From Streptomyces venezuelae (GTDB lineage Bacteria > Actinomycetota > Actinomycetes > Streptomycetales > Streptomycetaceae), in the NCBI RefSeq assembly GCF_008642315.1, contig NZ_CP029192.1, forward strand, positions 4,216,001 to 4,280,000: a DNA stretch of 64,000 nucleotides, written 5' to 3'. How positions within the stretch are numbered: position 1 is the stretch's first letter; each line of letters opens with the position of its first letter. Made by a program: the position numbers and the translations under genes. Positions 31,714 to 41,012 of this stretch are shown one piece after another. The notes under the pieces were generated by a model. The model was not told the DNA's origin, made no database searches, and saw only the letters and a program-made list of their open reading frames with translations.

Positions 31714-33576
31714 ATGAGCGAGACGGGTGCGACGAGCGGGCCGGGTGCAGGGAACGTCACGGGAGCGGAGTCTTCCGCGCCGGATGTGCGGGACATGTCT
31801 GACATGCCGGACTGGGAGAAGCGGTTCAGGGCGCCGCGGGTGTCCCTGCCGGACTGGGCGGAGGACGCTCCGGAGCGTTCCTTGTTCGTGTCCAACGCGA
31901 CGGGGACGTACGAGCTGTACGCGTGGGACAGGACGACCGGCACCCAGCGACAGGTGACGGAGCGGCCGAACGGCACCACGGACGGCGCGCTGTCGCCCGA
32001 CGGCGAGTGGATCTGGTGGTTCGACGACACGGACGGCGACGAGTTCGGCATCTGGCGGCGCCAGCCGTTCGGCGGAGGCACGGACGAGCCCGCCGTACAG
32101 GGCCTCGAAGCCTCCTACCCCGCAGGTCTCGCCCTCGGCAGGGACGGCGCGACGGTGGTCGTGGGCCGCTCGACCGACGACGACGGCTCGACGATCCATG
32201 TCGTACGCCCCGGCAGCCCCGCCCCGGTCGAGGTGTACCGCCACCGGGAGTCGGCGGGCGTCGGCGACCTCTCGCACGACGGCACGCTGATCGCCGTCGA
32301 GCACACGGAGCACGGCGACGCGATGCACTCCGCCCTCCGCGTGATCAGGCCCGACGGCTCGACCGTCGCCGAGCTGGACGACACCAAGGGCGGCACGGTC
32401 GAGCTGGGTCTTGAGGTCCTCGGCTTCGCCCCGGTCGACGGGGACACGCGGCTGCTCGTGGGGCACCAGCGGCGCGGCCGCTGGGAGCCGATGGTGTGGG
32501 ACGTCGCGTCGGGCGAGGAGAACGACCTGGTGCTCGGCCTGCCGGGCGACGTGAGCGCCGAGTGGTATCCGGACGGTTCCGCGCTCCTGGTGGCCCACGG
32601 CTTCGAGGCCCGAGGTGAACTGTTCCGCTACGACCTGGCGACGGCGGAGCTCGTCCGCATCGACACCCCCGCGGGCTCCGTCTCGGGTGCGACGGCCCGT
32701 CCCGACGGCTCGGTGGAGTACATGTGGTCGTCGGCAGCCGAGCCGCCGGTGGTCCGCTCCACGGCGGGTGGCGTGGTCCTGGACCCGCCCGGCATGAAGG
32801 CGCCGAAGTCCGTCCCGGTGGAGGACATGTGGGTGGACGGCCCCGGCGGCCGCATCCACGCCCTGGTGCAGCGTCCCGCCGACTCCTCCGGCCCCCTGCC
32901 CACCGTCTTCGAGGTGCACGGCGGCCCCACCTGGCACGACAGCGACTCCTTCGCGGCGGGCCCGGCGGCCTGGGTCGACCACGGGTACGCGGTCATCCGC
33001 GTCAACTACCGCGGCTCCACGGGGTACGGCAGGGAGTGGACCGACGCCCTCAAGCACCGCGTCGGCCTCATCGAGCTGGAGGACATCGCGGCGGTGCGGG
33101 AGTGGGCGGTGACGTCCGGCCTCGCCGACCCCGACCGGCTCGTCCTCGCGGGCGGCTCCTGGGGCGGGTACCTCACCCTGCTCGGCCTCGGCACCCAGCC
33201 CGACGCCTGGGCGGTCGGCCTCGCGGCGGTGCCCGTCGCGGACTACGTGACGGCGTACCACGACGAGATGGAGGCGCTGAAGGCGATGGACCGCACGTTG
33301 CTCGGCGGCACGCCGGAGGAGGTTCCCGACCGCTTCCGCGCGTCGTCCCCGCTCACGTACGTGGACGACGTGAAGGCGCCCGTCTACATCTCGGCGGGCG
33401 TGAACGACCCGCGCTGCCCGATCCGTCAGATCGACAACTACGTGAACCGTCTTTCCTCGCGGGGCGCGACGCACGAGGTGTACCGGTATGACGCGGGGCA
33501 CGGGTCACTGGTCGTGGACGAGCGCATCAAACAAATCGCCCTGGAACTCGACTTCGCGTCCCGCCACCTCCCCTGA
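31714..33576 (+). CDS. S9-family prolyl oligopeptidase / acylaminoacyl-peptidase-like
   Basis: A 620-residue serine peptidase. The N-terminal 370 residues form a WD40-like beta propeller (TDGALSPDGEWIWWFDDTDG, LSHDGTLIAVEHTEHGDAMH). The alpha/beta hydrolase domain has PTVFEVHGGPTWHDSDSF, the nucleophile Ser482 in GGSWGGY, Asp565 in GVNDPR and His596 in DAGHG. No signal peptide, so probably cytosolic peptide turnover. GGGGG precedes the ATG at 31714. Confidence 0.93.
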   Translation: MSETGATSGPGAGNVTGAESSAPDVRDMSDMPDWEKRFRAPRVSLPDWAEDAPERSLFVSNATGTYELYAWDRTTGTQRQVTERPNGTTDGALSPDGEWIWWFDDTDGDEFGIWRRQPFGGGTDEPAVQGLEASYPAGLALGRDGATVVVGRSTDDDGSTIHVVRPGSPAPVEVYRHRESAGVGDLSHDGTLIAVEHTEHGDAMHSALRVIRPDGSTVAELDDTKGGTVELGLEVLGFAPVDGDTRLLVGHQRRGRWEPMVWDVASGEENDLVLGLPGDVSAEWYPDGSALLVAHGFEARGELFRYDLATAELVRIDTPAGSVSGATARPDGSVEYMWSSAAEPPVVRSTAGGVVLDPPGMKAPKSVPVEDMWVDGPGGRIHALVQRPADSSGPLPTVFEVHGGPTWHDSDSFAAGPAAWVDHGYAVIRVNYRGSTGYGREWTDALKHRVGLIELEDIAAVREWAVTSGLADPDRLVLAGGSWGGYLTLLGLGTQPDAWAVGLAAVPVADYVTAYHDEMEALKAMDRTLLGGTPEEVPDRFRASSPLTYVDDVKAPVYISAGVNDPRCPIRQIDNYVNRLSSRGATHEVYRYDAGHGSLVVDERIKQIALELDFASRHLP

Positions 33577-34135
33577 GGTAACGCCCACGCCCACGCCCCG
33601 CACGAATCTCCTCGTCGGACCCCTCCCACCCACCCACCCGTTCACCCCGCACCGATCGGTGCAGGTAGGAACGGGCGGGGGGGGGAGCGCGCCGCCGCGG
33701 AACGGCGAAAAAGCACAGACCACCGCGGACCGCGGCTCCTACGCTCACTCTGCGGTGCGGGGCAAACGGGCGGGTGGGTGGGGAGCATCCGCCGCGGAGC
33801 GGCGGGGCAGGGCGCCGAAGCGCGCCGACAGCCCCACGACAGGGGAAAGCCACCCCGCGCCGCGGGGCCCCTAGGCCGACCCTGCGGTGCGGGGTAAACG
33901 GGCGGGTGGGTGGGAGCGATCCGCCGCGGAGCGGCGGGGCAGGGCGCCGGAACGCGGAGGCCGCCCCACGACAGAGGGAGCCACCCCGCGCCGCGGGGCC
34001 CCTACGCCGACCCTGCGGTGCGGGGTAAACGGGCGGGTGGGTGGGAGTGACTCCCGTACGGGGAGCCGCCCCGCGGCCGGAGACCTGGCGGACCCCAGGA
34101 GCAGGCACCCCGCAGGGGCCCCGTACCGTGGAGGT
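33577..34135 (+). repeat. 131-bp-period repeat array with G-quadruplex motifs
   Basis: A 559-bp non-coding region. Three direct units end at 33783, 33914 and 34045 (both intervals 131 bp). Each ends in GGGTAAACGGGCGGGTGGGT-type sequence with GGG tracts separated by single bases; units 2 and 3 are nearly the same and unit 1 is diverged. An inverted C-rich counterpart (five CCC tracts) is at 33621-33639. The SURF1 gene follows. Frames across it lack gene-like composition and were rejected. Confidence 0.85.
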
Positions 34136-35005
34136 GTGTACCGGTTTCTGCTGACGCCCCGCTGGTGGGGAATCAACGTCTTCGTCGTGCTGGCCATCCC
34201 CTTCTGCATCTTCATGGGTTCCTGGCAGCTCGGCCGCTTCGAGGACCGCGTACAGGATCACGAGTCCGCCAAGGAGCAGGCGAAGGAACAGTCCGCGGAG
34301 GCGAAAGAGGGCGGCGGCGACGCCAAGGCCCGCCCCCTCCGCTCCCTGCTCCCCGTGGACAAGGAAACCTCCGGCGAGCAGGCCACGGCAACCGGCCGCT
34401 ACGGCAAGCAACTCCTCGTACCGGATCGTGAGTTGGACGAGAAGCAGGGGTTCTACGTCCTGACCCTGCTCCGTACCGACGACGGAAAGTCACTGCCCGT
34501 GGTCCGCGGCTGGCTGCCCGGCGACGCGAGCACCGCGAAGGCCCCGGCCGCCCCCAAGGGGGAGGTCACCGTGAAGGGGGCACTCCAGGCATCGGAGAGC
34601 CCGGGTTCCAACGGAGTCAGCGCCGCGGGAGGCCTGCCCCAGGGCCAGCTGGGCGCGATCAGCTCGGCGTCGCTGGTCAACCTCGTGCGCGACGACCTGT
34701 ACGACGCGTGGATCACCCTCGACAAGGCCGACGCGGGCATGAAGGCGGTCCCGGCCGCCGCGCCGAACAACACGGGCCTGGACCTGAAGGCGTTCCAGAA
34801 CCTCGGCTACACCGGCGAGTGGTTCGTCTTCGCCGGCTTCGTCGTCTTCATGTGGTTCCGGCTGTTCCGCCGCGAGGCGGAGTTCGCCCGCGACGCCCGT
34901 CTCGGCCTGCTCCCGGACCCGGAACCCCACGAGACCCAGCCCGAAACCGGAACCGAAGCCGGAACCGAAAACGGCACCACCCCCAGCACCGAAGCTCCCG
35001 CCTAG
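34136..35005 (+). CDS. SURF1-family protein (cytochrome oxidase assembly)
   Basis: A 289-residue protein with an N-terminal membrane helix (WWGINVFVVLAIPFCIFMGS, then WQLGRFEDR, the SURF1 hallmark) and a second helix near 225-245 (WFVFAGFVVFMWFRLFRREA). The external domain carries LPVVRGWLPGDAS, SLVNLVRDDLYDAWITLDKA. It helps assemble the aa3-type oxidase. A charged insert (SAKEQAKEQSAEAKEGGGDA) is longer than usual, and the tail is Glu/Thr-rich. GTG 34136 is the start expected from homologues; GGAGG is unusually close. Confidence 0.9.
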   Translation: MYRFLLTPRWWGINVFVVLAIPFCIFMGSWQLGRFEDRVQDHESAKEQAKEQSAEAKEGGGDAKARPLRSLLPVDKETSGEQATATGRYGKQLLVPDRELDEKQGFYVLTLLRTDDGKSLPVVRGWLPGDASTAKAPAAPKGEVTVKGALQASESPGSNGVSAAGGLPQGQLGAISSASLVNLVRDDLYDAWITLDKADAGMKAVPAAAPNNTGLDLKAFQNLGYTGEWFVFAGFVVFMWFRLFRREAEFARDARLGLLPDPEPHETQPETGTEAGTENGTTPSTEAPA

Positions 35006-35021
35006 ACACCCCACCCGCGGC

Positions 35022-35393
35022 TCACGCAGGCACGAAGACGCCCTCGTCGGCCCCATCCAGGATGAACCCGTTGTCGAAGCGGACCCGCACGCTCACACGA
35101 GGCCCCCGCTCCTGGAAGGCGGTCCACGCGGGTTCCAGCGAGCCGACCTTCTCCTCGAGCTGCTTCCTGCTCTCCGTGGGCATCTCGCGCCCGTAGGAGT
35201 CGAGCAGGGACTTGAGCCGCTCGTACTCGCGCGCGTCGTCGCTCTCGTCCTGGTGGCCGACCACCCGCTCGACGATGCCGCCGGTGCCCGCCGCCAGGGA
35301 CAGGAACCCCACGACGAGGCCTGCCGCCTCGGCCGTATCGGTCAGCGGGGTGTCCGCCGCCAGCACCACCCGCTGGCCCGCCTCGAGAGCCAT
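35022..35393 (-). CDS. Conserved hypothetical protein (123 aa)
   Basis: A soluble protein of 123 residues starting MALEAGQRVVLAADTPLTDT, with a DESDDAREYERLKSLLDSYG helix and a C-terminal beta hairpin (VSVRVRFDNGFILDGADEGV). No catalytic motif seen. GGGGAG lies before the ATG. It converges with SURF1 (16-bp gap). Function unknown. Confidence 0.7.
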   Translation of the reverse strand: MALEAGQRVVLAADTPLTDTAEAAGLVVGFLSLAAGTGGIVERVVGHQDESDDAREYERLKSLLDSYGREMPTESRKQLEEKVGSLEPAWTAFQERGPRVSVRVRFDNGFILDGADEGVFVPA

Positions 35394-35480
35394 CTGCTCC
35401 CCATCTCCCTGCGTCGGCTGCTGAAAGGCCTGGTCGATCGACGGGTCGCGCCGTCACCAGTACGCGATCGTAGACCGGCC

Positions 35481-36863
35481 CTAGGAAGCGGGCAGCACCC
35501 CGGTCCGGTACACCGTCCCGGCACACGCGTTGGTGATCGTCGTCCCCGCCGTCGGCGCCCCCGCCTCAGCGGTCAGGGAGACCACGACGCTGCCGTCGGC
35601 CACGCCGCCGTCCGACCGCTCCAGCTGCGCGCCCATGCCGTCGGGCGTCCCGCCCTCCGGAGTCCCGCCGCCGCCCTCGGAGGGCGTCGGGTTGGGCGTG
35701 GGCTCCCCGCCGTCCGACACGCACTTCTCCGACGGCAGCCAGGCGAACTTCACCTCGTACGCCGCGCCGGGCTGCAGCACGAGCGGGCTGGCCTCCTGCG
35801 CCGGGTCGGGCAGTCCGGCCGCCGCGTCGCCCGCCGTGTGGTCGATCACGCCGACCTTCGTCGGGTCGGCCGCGCCCTGCGCCACCGCGCCGACGGCGCC
35901 CGCCGCCTCGACGGTGCAGCTGCTGTCGGAGATGTTGGAGACGCGGAAGGAGCCGTAGACCGCACCGTTGGCGTCGGCCGGGTTCGTGCTGCCCGTGGCC
36001 CCGAGCTGGGTGGCGTCGCAGACGGGCGAGCTTGCGGCCTCGGAGGTGGAGGGGTCGGGCGAGCCCGTACCGCCGCCGCCCGTGCCGCCCTTCTCCTTGC
36101 CGTCCTTCTTGTCCTTCTTATCTTTCTTGTCCTTGCCCTTGGACTTGTCGGGCTTCGCCCCGGCGTCCTTCTCGCCCCCGTCGGGGCCCTTGCCCTGGCC
36201 GGAGCCGCCCTGCGCGTCCTGGCTGTTGCCCGCGATCGAGGTGCGGTCGTCCGAGTCGCCGTTGGAGGTGGTGACGTGCACCAGCGCGGGGACGGCGGTG
36301 CCGATGAAGAGCGCGGCGGCGGCGAGACCGACGACGGCCTGGCGCTTGCGGGCCCTGCGCGCGGGGACTGCCTTGCGGAGATGGTCGAGGGCGCGGTCAC
36401 CCGGCTCGATCTCCTGCACGGCCTGCCGCATCAGTCGCCGCAGTGCGAGTTCGTCGGAGCCGAGGTCGTCCTCGTAACCCTGCGCGCCTTGCGTGCTCTG
36501 CGTGCCTTCGGAGGAGCCGCGCTCACTCTCGGAGCCGCCCCCGACCACGGCCCGAAGCCGATCCAGACCGCCACCGCCGACATCACGGGCACCCGCACCG
36601 GCACCGGCATCCGACTGCGACCCCGCGTCCGGCCCCGCCGCCCCCGACTCAGCCGCCCCCGACTCATCCGCCTCCGGCTCAGCCTCCGCCGCAGACTCGG
36701 CCTCAGGCTCAGGCTCGCGACCGGGCTCGGGACCAGCCCCCGCCCCGGCCCCGGACTCGGAATCGGCCCCTGGATCGGAATCGCCTACGGGCCCGTGGTT
36801 CACGTCGTCGTTCCTGCCATGCCGCTCAATTCCGCCCTGCTCATCACGCTTGCGCTCACTCAT
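35481..36863 (-). CDS. Membrane protein co-encoded with SigE-family sigma factor
   Basis: A 460-residue protein: disordered Glu/Ala/Gly-rich N-tail (about 1-120), an anti-sigma-like helical segment (SDELALRRLMRQAVQEIEPG, LDHLRKAVPARRARKRQAV), one membrane helix (about 178-198), a low-complexity extracellular Lys/Asp linker with KDKKDKKDKKDG, and a C-terminal beta domain (VCDATQLGATG, FRVSNISDSSCTVEAAG) resembling DUF4232. It overlaps the sigma gene by ATGA. Probable anti-sigma or sigma partner sensing the envelope; the anti-sigma role is inference from position. Confidence 0.75.
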   Translation of the reverse strand: MSERKRDEQGGIERHGRNDDVNHGPVGDSDPGADSESGAGAGAGPEPGREPEPEAESAAEAEPEADESGAAESGAAGPDAGSQSDAGAGAGARDVGGGGLDRLRAVVGGGSESERGSSEGTQSTQGAQGYEDDLGSDELALRRLMRQAVQEIEPGDRALDHLRKAVPARRARKRQAVVGLAAAALFIGTAVPALVHVTTSNGDSDDRTSIAGNSQDAQGGSGQGKGPDGGEKDAGAKPDKSKGKDKKDKKDKKDGKEKGGTGGGGTGSPDPSTSEAASSPVCDATQLGATGSTNPADANGAVYGSFRVSNISDSSCTVEAAGAVGAVAQGAADPTKVGVIDHTAGDAAAGLPDPAQEASPLVLQPGAAYEVKFAWLPSEKCVSDGGEPTPNPTPSEGGGGTPEGGTPDGMGAQLERSDGGVADGSVVVSLTAEAGAPTAGTTITNACAGTVYRTGVLPAS

Positions 36864-37522
36864 GCCGGCGCCTCCATGGCGACCCGGAGGGCCGCGATGC
36901 CGCGCGAGCCGTACGCCTTCACCGAGCCCAGCGATATGCCGAGCGTCTCGGCGACCTGCGCCTCGGTCATGTCGGCGAAGTAGCGCAGCACGAGGACCTC
37001 GCGCTGGCGCCGCTGGAGGCCGCGCATGGCCTTGATCAGCTCGTCGCGCTCCAGCTGGTCGTACGCCCCCTCCTCCGCGCTCGCCATGTCGGGCATCGGC
37101 TTCGAGAGCAGCTTCAGCCCGAGGATGCGCCGACGCAGCGCGGACCGGGAGAGGTTCACGACGGTCTGGCGCAGATAGGCCAGCGTCTTCTCCGGGTCCC
37201 GCACCCGCTTGCGCGCCGAGTGCACCCGGATGAACGCCTCCTGCACGACGTCCTCGCAGGACGCCGTGTCGTCCAGGAGCAGCGCGGCGAGGCCGAGCAG
37301 CGACCTGTAGTGGGCGCGGTAGGTCTCGGTGAGATGGTCGACTGTTGTGCCCGCGGTCATCGTGTCGTCAGCGCCCTCGCGCTGCGCCGGGATGCGGGTC
37401 GGACGCGCCGCGGGCATGGGTGCGATCACCGGCATGCCACCGGTCGCGCGGGGACGGCGAGTGGGGCGCAGTGTCGCCGCGCCTCTCGCCTGTACCGCTG
37501 TGAAGTCGAGTACCTCTGCCAC
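36860..37522 (-). CDS. SigE-family ECF RNA polymerase sigma factor
   Basis: A 220-residue sigma. A long N-terminal extension of about 60 residues with MPVIAPMPAARPTRIPAQRE precedes region 2 (TYRAHYRSLLGLAALLLDDT, CEDVVQEAFIRVHSARKRVR, LAYLRQTVVNLSRSALRRRI). Region 4: LQRRQREVLVLRYFADMTEA, QVAETLGISLGSVKAYGSRG. SigE-family (SIGEF) members often pair with a membrane protein, as here. GTG start at 37522; a later ATG (TMTAGTTVD) could also serve. An ECF-like -10 lies right at the start, suggesting a leaderless mRNA. It is followed in the same direction by its coupled membrane partner. Confidence 0.9.
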   Translation of the reverse strand: MAEVLDFTAVQARGAATLRPTRRPRATGGMPVIAPMPAARPTRIPAQREGADDTMTAGTTVDHLTETYRAHYRSLLGLAALLLDDTASCEDVVQEAFIRVHSARKRVRDPEKTLAYLRQTVVNLSRSALRRRILGLKLLSKPMPDMASAEEGAYDQLERDELIKAMRGLQRRQREVLVLRYFADMTEAQVAETLGISLGSVKAYGSRGIAALRVAMEAPA

Positions 37523-37883
37523 GCTTGTTGGACACGCTTCCCCCCATCAGGGTTGTACGCATCCGTCGTCGCGTTTGCGGCAGGTCGCGCGGGCACCGCT
37601 CGTGACGATGCATCAAATGCCCCCATGCGTACCAGCTCTTCCCCTATGCCCATTATTCCGGCGCTCGGGCCACCCCTTGAGGCGACCGCTAAAGACGTCC
37701 CCCCGCCTGTCGCCGGTTGCAGTGATCAGATGCGAATCTTCGAACGCGGAGATGATCCAGTTCAAGGACGCACGCCCACTGAGTTGGACACAGAACTTAC
37801 ACAGATCCCACATAGGGCTCGGCCCTGGGGTGGTATGTACCAATCCGCCGGAGATGGCCTCAACCACCCCGCCGGAACGGACC
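37523..37883. other. Intergenic region between asd and SigE-family sigma gene
   Basis: 361 bp, AT-richer than the rest, without credible genes; a short minus-strand frame (37613-37867) has no ribosome site and poor codon bias. It holds the sigma promoter: minus-strand ACAACC (about 37551-37556) and GTCC (37530-37533) are spaced like an ECF promoter, with the start at or beside the GTG. Confidence 0.45.
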
Positions 37884-38942
37884 TCAACCGGCGGTGAACT
37901 CCCCGGCCACCAGCTCCGCGATCTGCGCCGTGTTCAGCGCGGCGCCCTTGCGCAGGTTGTCCCCGCACACGAAGAGCTCCAGCGCGGTGGGGTCGTCCAG
38001 CGACCGCCGGACCCGCCCCACCCAGGTCGGGTCGGTACCCACGACGTCCGCCGGGGTGGGGAACTCCCCCGCGGCCGGGTTGTCGAAGAGCACGACGCCC
38101 GGCGCGGTCGCGAGGATCTCGCGGGCCCGGTCGACGGTGACCTCGTCCTCGAAGCGCGCGTGGACGGTCAGGGAGTGGGTCGTCACGACGGGCACGCGCA
38201 CGCACGTGGCGGCGACGCGAAGTCCCGGGAGTCCGAGGATCTTCCGCGACTCGTCCCGGACCTTCATCTCCTCCGACGACCAGCCGTCGTCCTTGAGGGA
38301 CCCGGCCCACGGCACGACGTTCAGCGCGACGGGCTCGGGGAAGGGCCCGGTGTCGTCGCCGACGGCCCGGCGCACATCGCCGGGGCTGGTCCCCAGCTCG
38401 CTGCCCGCGACCAGCTTCAGCTGCCGCCGCAACGTGTCCACGCCGTCCCGGCCCGCCCCGCTCACCGCTTGGTACGAGGAGACGATCAGCTCGCGCAGAC
38501 CGAACTCGGCGTGCAGGGCACCGACGGCGACGATCATCGAGAGCGTCGTGCAGTTCGGGTTGGCGACGATGCCGCGCGGCCGCACGCGCGCGGCGTGCGG
38601 GTTGACCTCGGGGACGACCAGCGGGACGTCCGGGTCCATCCGGAAGGCGGCGGAGTTGTCGACCACGACGACGCCCTTGGCGGCGGCGACGGGCGCCCAC
38701 TGCGCGGACACCTCGTCGGGTACGTCGAACATGGCGACGTCGACCCCGTCGAAGGCGTCCTCGGAGAGGGCGACGACCTCGATCTCCTCCCCGCGCACGG
38801 CCAGCTTCTTGCCGGCCGAGCGCGGAGAGGCGACGAGTCGGATCTCGCCCCAGATGTCGGCGTGCTGCGACAGGATCTGGAGCATGACGGTGCCGACGGC
38901 CCCGGTCGCTCCGACGACCGCGAGCGTCGGCTTACGGCTCAT
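37884..38942 (-). CDS. asd: Aspartate-semialdehyde dehydrogenase
   Basis: A 352-residue enzyme that reduces aspartyl phosphate to the semialdehyde for Lys, DAP, Met, Thr and Ile. NADP motif GATGAVG (residues 11-17), catalytic Cys131 in ANPNCTT, substrate loop [10 protein letters not shown] and [13 protein letters not shown]. Overlaps the aspartokinase stop by ATGA, giving the usual ask-asd operon. Full length for the family. Confidence 0.96.
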   Translation of the reverse strand: MSRKPTLAVVGATGAVGTVMLQILSQHADIWGEIRLVASPRSAGKKLAVRGEEIEVVALSEDAFDGVDVAMFDVPDEVSAQWAPVAAAKGVVVVDNSAAFRMDPDVPLVVPEVNPHAARVRPRGIVANPNCTTLSMIVAVGALHAEFGLRELIVSSYQAVSGAGRDGVDTLRRQLKLVAGSELGTSPGDVRRAVGDDTGPFPEPVALNVVPWAGSLKDDGWSSEEMKVRDESRKILGLPGLRVAATCVRVPVVTTHSLTVHARFEDEVTVDRAREILATAPGVVLFDNPAAGEFPTPADVVGTDPTWVGRVRRSLDDPTALELFVCGDNLRKGAALNTAQIAELVAGEFTAG

Positions 38943-40210
38943 CGGCCGGTGCCTCCATAGACCACGGCCTCGTCCGTGTCGGAGTCGAGCCCGAAGGCGG
39001 TGTGCACGGCGCGGACGGCCTCGGTCACGTCGTCGGCGCGCGTGACGACCGAGATGCGGATCTCGGAGGTCGAGATGAGCTCGATGTTCACGCCCGAGTC
39101 GCTGAGCGCCTCGAAGAAGGTCGCGGTGACGCCGGGATTGGTCTTCATCCCCGCCCCGACGAGCGAGATCTTCGCGATCTGGTCGTCGTAACGAAGCGAG
39201 TCGAAGCCGACGGCCGCGCGGGTCTTCTCCAGGGCGTCGATGGCCTTGCGGCCCTCGTCCTTGGGAAGGGTGAAGGAGATGTCGGTCAGGCCCGTCGAGG
39301 CGGCCGACACGTTCTGCACGACCATGTCGATGTTGACCTCGGCGTCCGCGATCGCGCGGAAGATCGACGCGGCCTCGCCCGGCTTGTCGGGGACGCCGAC
39401 GACCGTGATCTTGGCCTCGGAGGTGTCGTGCGCGACACCGGAGATGATGGCCTGCTCCACCTTGCGGTCCCCTTGCGGTTCGTTGCTGACCCACGTGCCC
39501 TGCAGTCCGCTGAAGGACGAGCGGACGTGGATCGGGATGTTGTAGCGACGCGCGTACTCCACACAGCGGTGGAGGAGCACCTTGGAGCCGGAGCTCGCGA
39601 GCTCCAGCATGTCCTCGAACGAGATCCAGTCGATCTTCCGGGCCTTCTTCACCACACGCGGGTCGGCGGTGAAGACACCGTCCACGTCCGTGTAGATCTC
39701 GCAGACCTCGGCGTCGAGAGCGGCGGCGAGGGCGACGGCGGTCGTGTCCGAGCCACCGCGCCCGAGGGTCGTGATGTTCTTCCCCTCCTGGCTGACGCCC
39801 TGGAACCCGGCGACGATGGCGATGTTGCCCTCGTCGACGGAGGTCCGGATGCGGCCCGGGGTGACATCGATGATCCGCGCTTTGTTGTGGACGGAGTCGG
39901 TGATGACGCCGGCCTGGCTGCCCGTGAACGACTGGGCCTCGTGGCCCAGGTTTTTGATCGCCATGGCCAGCAGGGCCATCGAAATCCGCTCACCAGCGGT
40001 CAGCAGCATGTCGAATTCGCGCCCGGCAGGGATCGGTGACACCTGCCCGGCAAGATCGATCAACTCATCCGTCGTGTCACCCATGGCGGACACCACGACA
40101 ACGACCTGATGGCCGTTCTTCTTGGCGTCGACAATCCTCTTGGCGACCCGCTTGATGCCTTCGGCATCGGCTACGGAGGAGCCTCCGTACTTCTGCACGA
40201 CAAGGCTCAC
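38939..40210 (-). CDS. lysC: Aspartokinase
   Basis: A 423-residue enzyme phosphorylating aspartate, the first step of the aspartate family pathway. N-terminal kinase domain: [51 protein letters not shown]. Two C-terminal ACT domains: [20 protein letters not shown] and [20 protein letters not shown], the feedback sites. GTG start preceded by GAGGAG. In related actinobacteria an internal start near [10 protein letters not shown] yields a separate beta subunit. Transcribed first in the ask-asd operon. Confidence 0.96.
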   Translation of the reverse strand: MSLVVQKYGGSSVADAEGIKRVAKRIVDAKKNGHQVVVVVSAMGDTTDELIDLAGQVSPIPAGREFDMLLTAGERISMALLAMAIKNLGHEAQSFTGSQAGVITDSVHNKARIIDVTPGRIRTSVDEGNIAIVAGFQGVSQEGKNITTLGRGGSDTTAVALAAALDAEVCEIYTDVDGVFTADPRVVKKARKIDWISFEDMLELASSGSKVLLHRCVEYARRYNIPIHVRSSFSGLQGTWVSNEPQGDRKVEQAIISGVAHDTSEAKITVVGVPDKPGEAASIFRAIADAEVNIDMVVQNVSAASTGLTDISFTLPKDEGRKAIDALEKTRAAVGFDSLRYDDQIAKISLVGAGMKTNPGVTATFFEALSDSGVNIELISTSEIRISVVTRADDVTEAVRAVHTAFGLDSDTDEAVVYGGTGR

Positions 40211-40341
40211 GTGCGCTCCTCGCTCAGTCCGTCTCTTACCGCACTACTGCGGTCGGCTCAGTCTAACGAGCGGCCGAAATTCGCCAGGTCGATATCACAT
40301 CGTGAGATGTCCCGCTCACGAGTTGATCACCCCGGCATACA

Positions 40342-40358
40342 CCCCCGCTTCTCGGGGG
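40342..40358 (-). terminator. Short GC hairpin between Uma2 gene and ask promoter
   Basis: CCCCCG-cttct-CGGGGG, a 6-bp stem about 95 nt past the Uma2 stop and upstream of ask. Upstream of ask there is also ACATC-gtga-GATGT (40297-40310), a weak operator candidate. Confidence 0.35.
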
Positions 40359-40451
40359 CATACGTTCCGACCGCTCGGCTTGGCACATGCCCAGCTCGGA
40401 GCGGAGCACTCCGGAAAGTGGGGTGGGTCACACGCTCCAGGCCCGGGGGCC

Positions 40452-41012
40452 TCAGCCGGTGTAGTTCTTGAGCTGCTCGGTGTGCAGAGTGATCGCTACC
40501 GGGGCGGGGAGCATGACCTCGGCGCCGTACGCGTACGCAGGGGCCTGCCGGTAGTCGCCGTCCAGCGGGTCGCTGTACACGGCCAGGGTGTCGCTGCCCC
40601 TGTCGATGAGGAGGTGGACGGGGACGCCCGCGCGGGCATACGCGTGACGATGGCCTTGGCCGCCGTCGCACGAAGTGACCTCGATGGTCATGAGGACACC
40701 CCCAGGGTCCGCCCACTCCCCCTGCCCGACGAAGGGTCCGATCGGAGCGAGCACTCCATCTGGTCTGGCCCTGCCCGCCAGGCGGCCCTCGATCGCCATT
40801 TCCTGCACGGAGTACAGACCGGGCTCGGGCCGCTGCTGCATGCACTGCCGCGTCAGCCACATGACGATCTCGCCGTGATTGCCGTCCCGCACGGGCCGGA
40901 CCTCCAACTTGCCGCCGATGAGTTCGAGCGTCACGGTCTCCGGCGCCCCGCGGGCGAGCTCCTCGAAGTCATCGGGTGCCATTTGCGGACGCCCTTCATC
41001 CGCGCGGGTCAC
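40452..41012 (-). CDS. Uma2-family (DUF820) putative endonuclease
   Basis: A 186-residue protein of the PD-(D/E)XK-like Uma2 group: FEELARGAPETVTLELIGGK, GNHGEIVMWLTRQC, RARPDGVLAPIG (conserved RPD), MTIEVTSCDGGQGHRHAYAR (E-V with following charged residues) and AGVPVHLLIDRGSDT. The family is abundant in Streptomyces and cyanobacteria, function unproven. The GTG start overlaps the upstream gene as GTGA. Confidence 0.88.
   Translation of the reverse strand: MTRADEGRPQMAPDDFEELARGAPETVTLELIGGKLEVRPVRDGNHGEIVMWLTRQCMQQRPEPGLYSVQEMAIEGRLAGRARPDGVLAPIGPFVGQGEWADPGGVLMTIEVTSCDGGQGHRHAYARAGVPVHLLIDRGSDTLAVYSDPLDGDYRQAPAYAYGAEVMLPAPVAITLHTEQLKNYTG

Noticed and set aside
33527-34411. Long open frames through the 33.6-34.1 kb repeat region
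   Set aside because: Low-complexity Arg/Pro/Gly products explained by GC-rich repeats; no ribosome sites or domains.
37613-37867. 84-codon minus-strand frame before the SigE-family gene
   Set aside because: No ribosome site and weak codon bias in a promoter region.
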